From assembly GCA_005877965.1 (NCBI GenBank), contig VBNP01000185.1, positions 1-6,768 on the forward strand: DNA of 6,768 bases, in the 5' to 3' direction. The stretch is from Gammaproteobacteria bacterium (GTDB lineage Bacteria; Pseudomonadota; Gammaproteobacteria; Steroidobacterales; Steroidobacteraceae). Positions 5,666 through 6,768 of this stretch are shown piece after piece. The notes beneath the pieces are model-generated. The model did no database searches. It saw only the letters and a program-made list of their open reading frames with translations, and was not told the origin of the DNA. The position numbers were made by a program, and so were the translations under genes. Position 1 is the first letter of the stretch. Every line of letters begins with the position of its first letter.

Positions 5666-6768
5666 TCAACTCCAGAGCCGGCGGGAGGCGAGCTGCGCTC
5701 CCTCGACCAGCGACCCGAGCTTCAGGTACGCGATGTCCGGCTCCACCGGACCGAAGCCGGCGAAAGTACCGAAGCCGCAGTCCGTCCCCGCCATGACCCG
5801 CTCACGCCCCACGATGCTGGCGAAGCGCTCGATGCGTTCGGCGACCAGCTGCGGATGCTCGATGTAGTTCGTGGTCGTCGCCAGCATGCCCGGGATCAGG
5901 ATCTTATCGTCCGGGATGCTCGCGTCCTTGAAGACCGACCACTCGTGCGCGTGTCGCGGGTTGGCCGCCTCGAACAAGAGTCCCTGGGGCTTGGCCTCGA
6001 GCACGATCGGCAGCAAGCGCGCCATCGGGACGTCGTGATGATGCGGGCCCTCGTAGTTGCCCCAGCACACGTGCATTCGCGCGCGCTCCGCCGGTACGTT
6101 GCGCAGCGCGTGATTCAAGACCTCGATGTGGCGCGCGGCGAGGCTGGCAAACTCCTCGAGCGAGCGGTCGCGATACATCGTGTGCCGGCCCATGGCGAGA
6201 TCCGGCGCATCGATCTGCAGAATGATGCCCGCACCCACGATAGCCTCGTACTCGGCAGCCAGGGCCGTAGCCAGGGCCTCGAGGTACTCGTCCTGCGTGC
6301 GATAGAAGTCGTTGGGCTGAAAGAGAGCGACAACTCCAGGGGATGCGGCATTCATGAAGGTCCCCATGGGATGCGCCGCGGCCGCCGCCGCATTCAGATT
6401 CGAGATATCCACCTCGAGCGGCCGCAGGTCCTTGACGCTCACCGGACCGACGCAGCGCGGGCGCCGGTACTTTGCCGTGGCCCCGCGCTCGGCGAGCTTG
6501 CGCAGGAGTCCCGGGAACTCGATTAAGTCCTGGCCCGGCTCGCGCGGCGTGTCGCCGTCGAAGCCCGACAGGCGCCGCGCGATGTAGGTGGCGTAGCTGA
6601 TCTTGCTCATCTCGCCGTCGCTGACCAGATCGATGCCGACCCCCACCTGCCGGCGCACCACTTCGGCGACGGCCGCGGTAATGACGGCGTCGTCGCGAGC
6701 GCGGTCACGCGATTCTTCGCGCTCGCGCGCGAACAGCACCTCCGTCACGGCCTGGCTGCGCGGCAGGC
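5666..6768 (-). CDS. MetE C-terminal-like zinc methyl/alkyltransferase (cobalamin-independent methionine synthase II family), 5' end cut off
   Basis: Single-domain TIM-barrel enzyme in which zinc activates a thiol for alkyl transfer. The family covers the MetE catalytic half and epoxyalkane:CoM transferase. The frame is open to the right edge; the last in-window codons read L-P-R-S-Q-A-V-T-E-V-L, matching the family's N-terminal GSLPR segment, so the GTG at 6748 is an internal Val and only some 10-20 residues are missing. Counting that Val as residue 1: VSDGEMSK (42-49), FMNAASPGV (131-139), QIDAPDLA (178-185), HVCWGNYEGPHHHDVP (226-241), LLFEAANPRHAHEW (257-270), TTTNYIEHP (291-299) and GTDCGFGTF (321-329). 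Zinc ligands by analogy with MetE are His226, Cys228, Glu260 and Cys324, all present, so it should be active. It lacks the MetE N-terminal half that binds polyglutamyl folate, so it may not make methionine. Stop TGA is 12 bp before the next gene; it heads the visible operon. Family sure, substrate unknown. Confidence 0.92.
   Translation of the reverse strand, partial: LPRSQAVTEVLFAREREESRDRARDDAVITAAVAEVVRRQVGVGIDLVSDGEMSKISYATYIARRLSGFDGDTPREPGQDLIEFPGLLRKLAERGATAKYRRPRCVGPVSVKDLRPLEVDISNLNAAAAAAHPMGTFMNAASPGVVALFQPNDFYRTQDEYLEALATALAAEYEAIVGAGIILQIDAPDLAMGRHTMYRDRSLEEFASLAARHIEVLNHALRNVPAERARMHVCWGNYEGPHHHDVPMARLLPIVLEAKPQGLLFEAANPRHAHEWSVFKDASIPDDKILIPGMLATTTNYIEHPQLVAERIERFASIVGRERVMAGTDCGFGTFAGFGPVEPDIAYLKLGSLVEGAQLASRRLWS

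Noticed and set aside
5855..6526. Plus-strand open frame of 223 codons opposite the MetE-like gene
   Set aside because: Arg-rich antisense translation of a gene with complete zinc-ligand motifs; no family resemblance.

Overview
The window is about 6.8 kb of GC-rich DNA, tightly packed with genes that all lie on the minus strand and so are read from right to left. A TonB-dependent outer-membrane receptor, a periplasmic quinohemoprotein with a Sec-type signal peptide, and an FCD-type GntR regulator point to a Gram-negative bacterium, most likely a proteobacterium with many TonB receptors (a Steroidobacter-like gammaproteobacterium or a sphingomonad). The taxon is an inference from protein style only.

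Layout in transcription order. (1) 6768-5666: a Zn-thiolate alkyl/methyltransferase of the cobalamin-independent methionine synthase (MetE C-terminal-like) family; its N-terminus is cut off by the right edge. (2) 5653-4424: a large class I SAM-dependent methyltransferase-like protein, 12 bp after the first. (3) 4439-2304: a PQQ-dependent quinohemoprotein alcohol dehydrogenase with a C-terminal cytochrome c domain, whose start codon overlaps the end of the methyltransferase gene by 16 bp. These three look like one transcript. (4) 2303-2078: a 226-bp intergenic region with lower GC, a candidate promoter, and two identical 10-bp palindromes. (5) 2077-1361: a GntR/FCD repressor-like regulator. (6) 1360-1232: a 129-bp gap with a strong GC hairpin and a Shine-Dalgarno sequence. 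(7) 1231 to beyond base 1: the N-terminal 410 residues of a TonB-dependent receptor with signal peptide, TonB box and complete plug.

A plausible reading is a small catabolic locus. The TonB receptor imports a compound across the outer membrane, the periplasmic PQQ enzyme oxidises an alcohol or aldehyde group and passes electrons through its own haem to the respiratory chain, the two cytoplasmic transferases handle a methyl or alkyl group, and the FCD regulator senses an organic acid and controls the set. The substrate cannot be read from the sequence. The most interesting points are the Asp-Phe-Asp metal signature in the dehydrogenase, which suggests lanthanide rather than calcium use, the coupling of two cytoplasmic alkyl/methyl-transfer proteins to a periplasmic alcohol dehydrogenase, and the duplicated palindrome beside the regulator gene.

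I saw no RNA gene, insertion sequence, CRISPR array or plus-strand gene.
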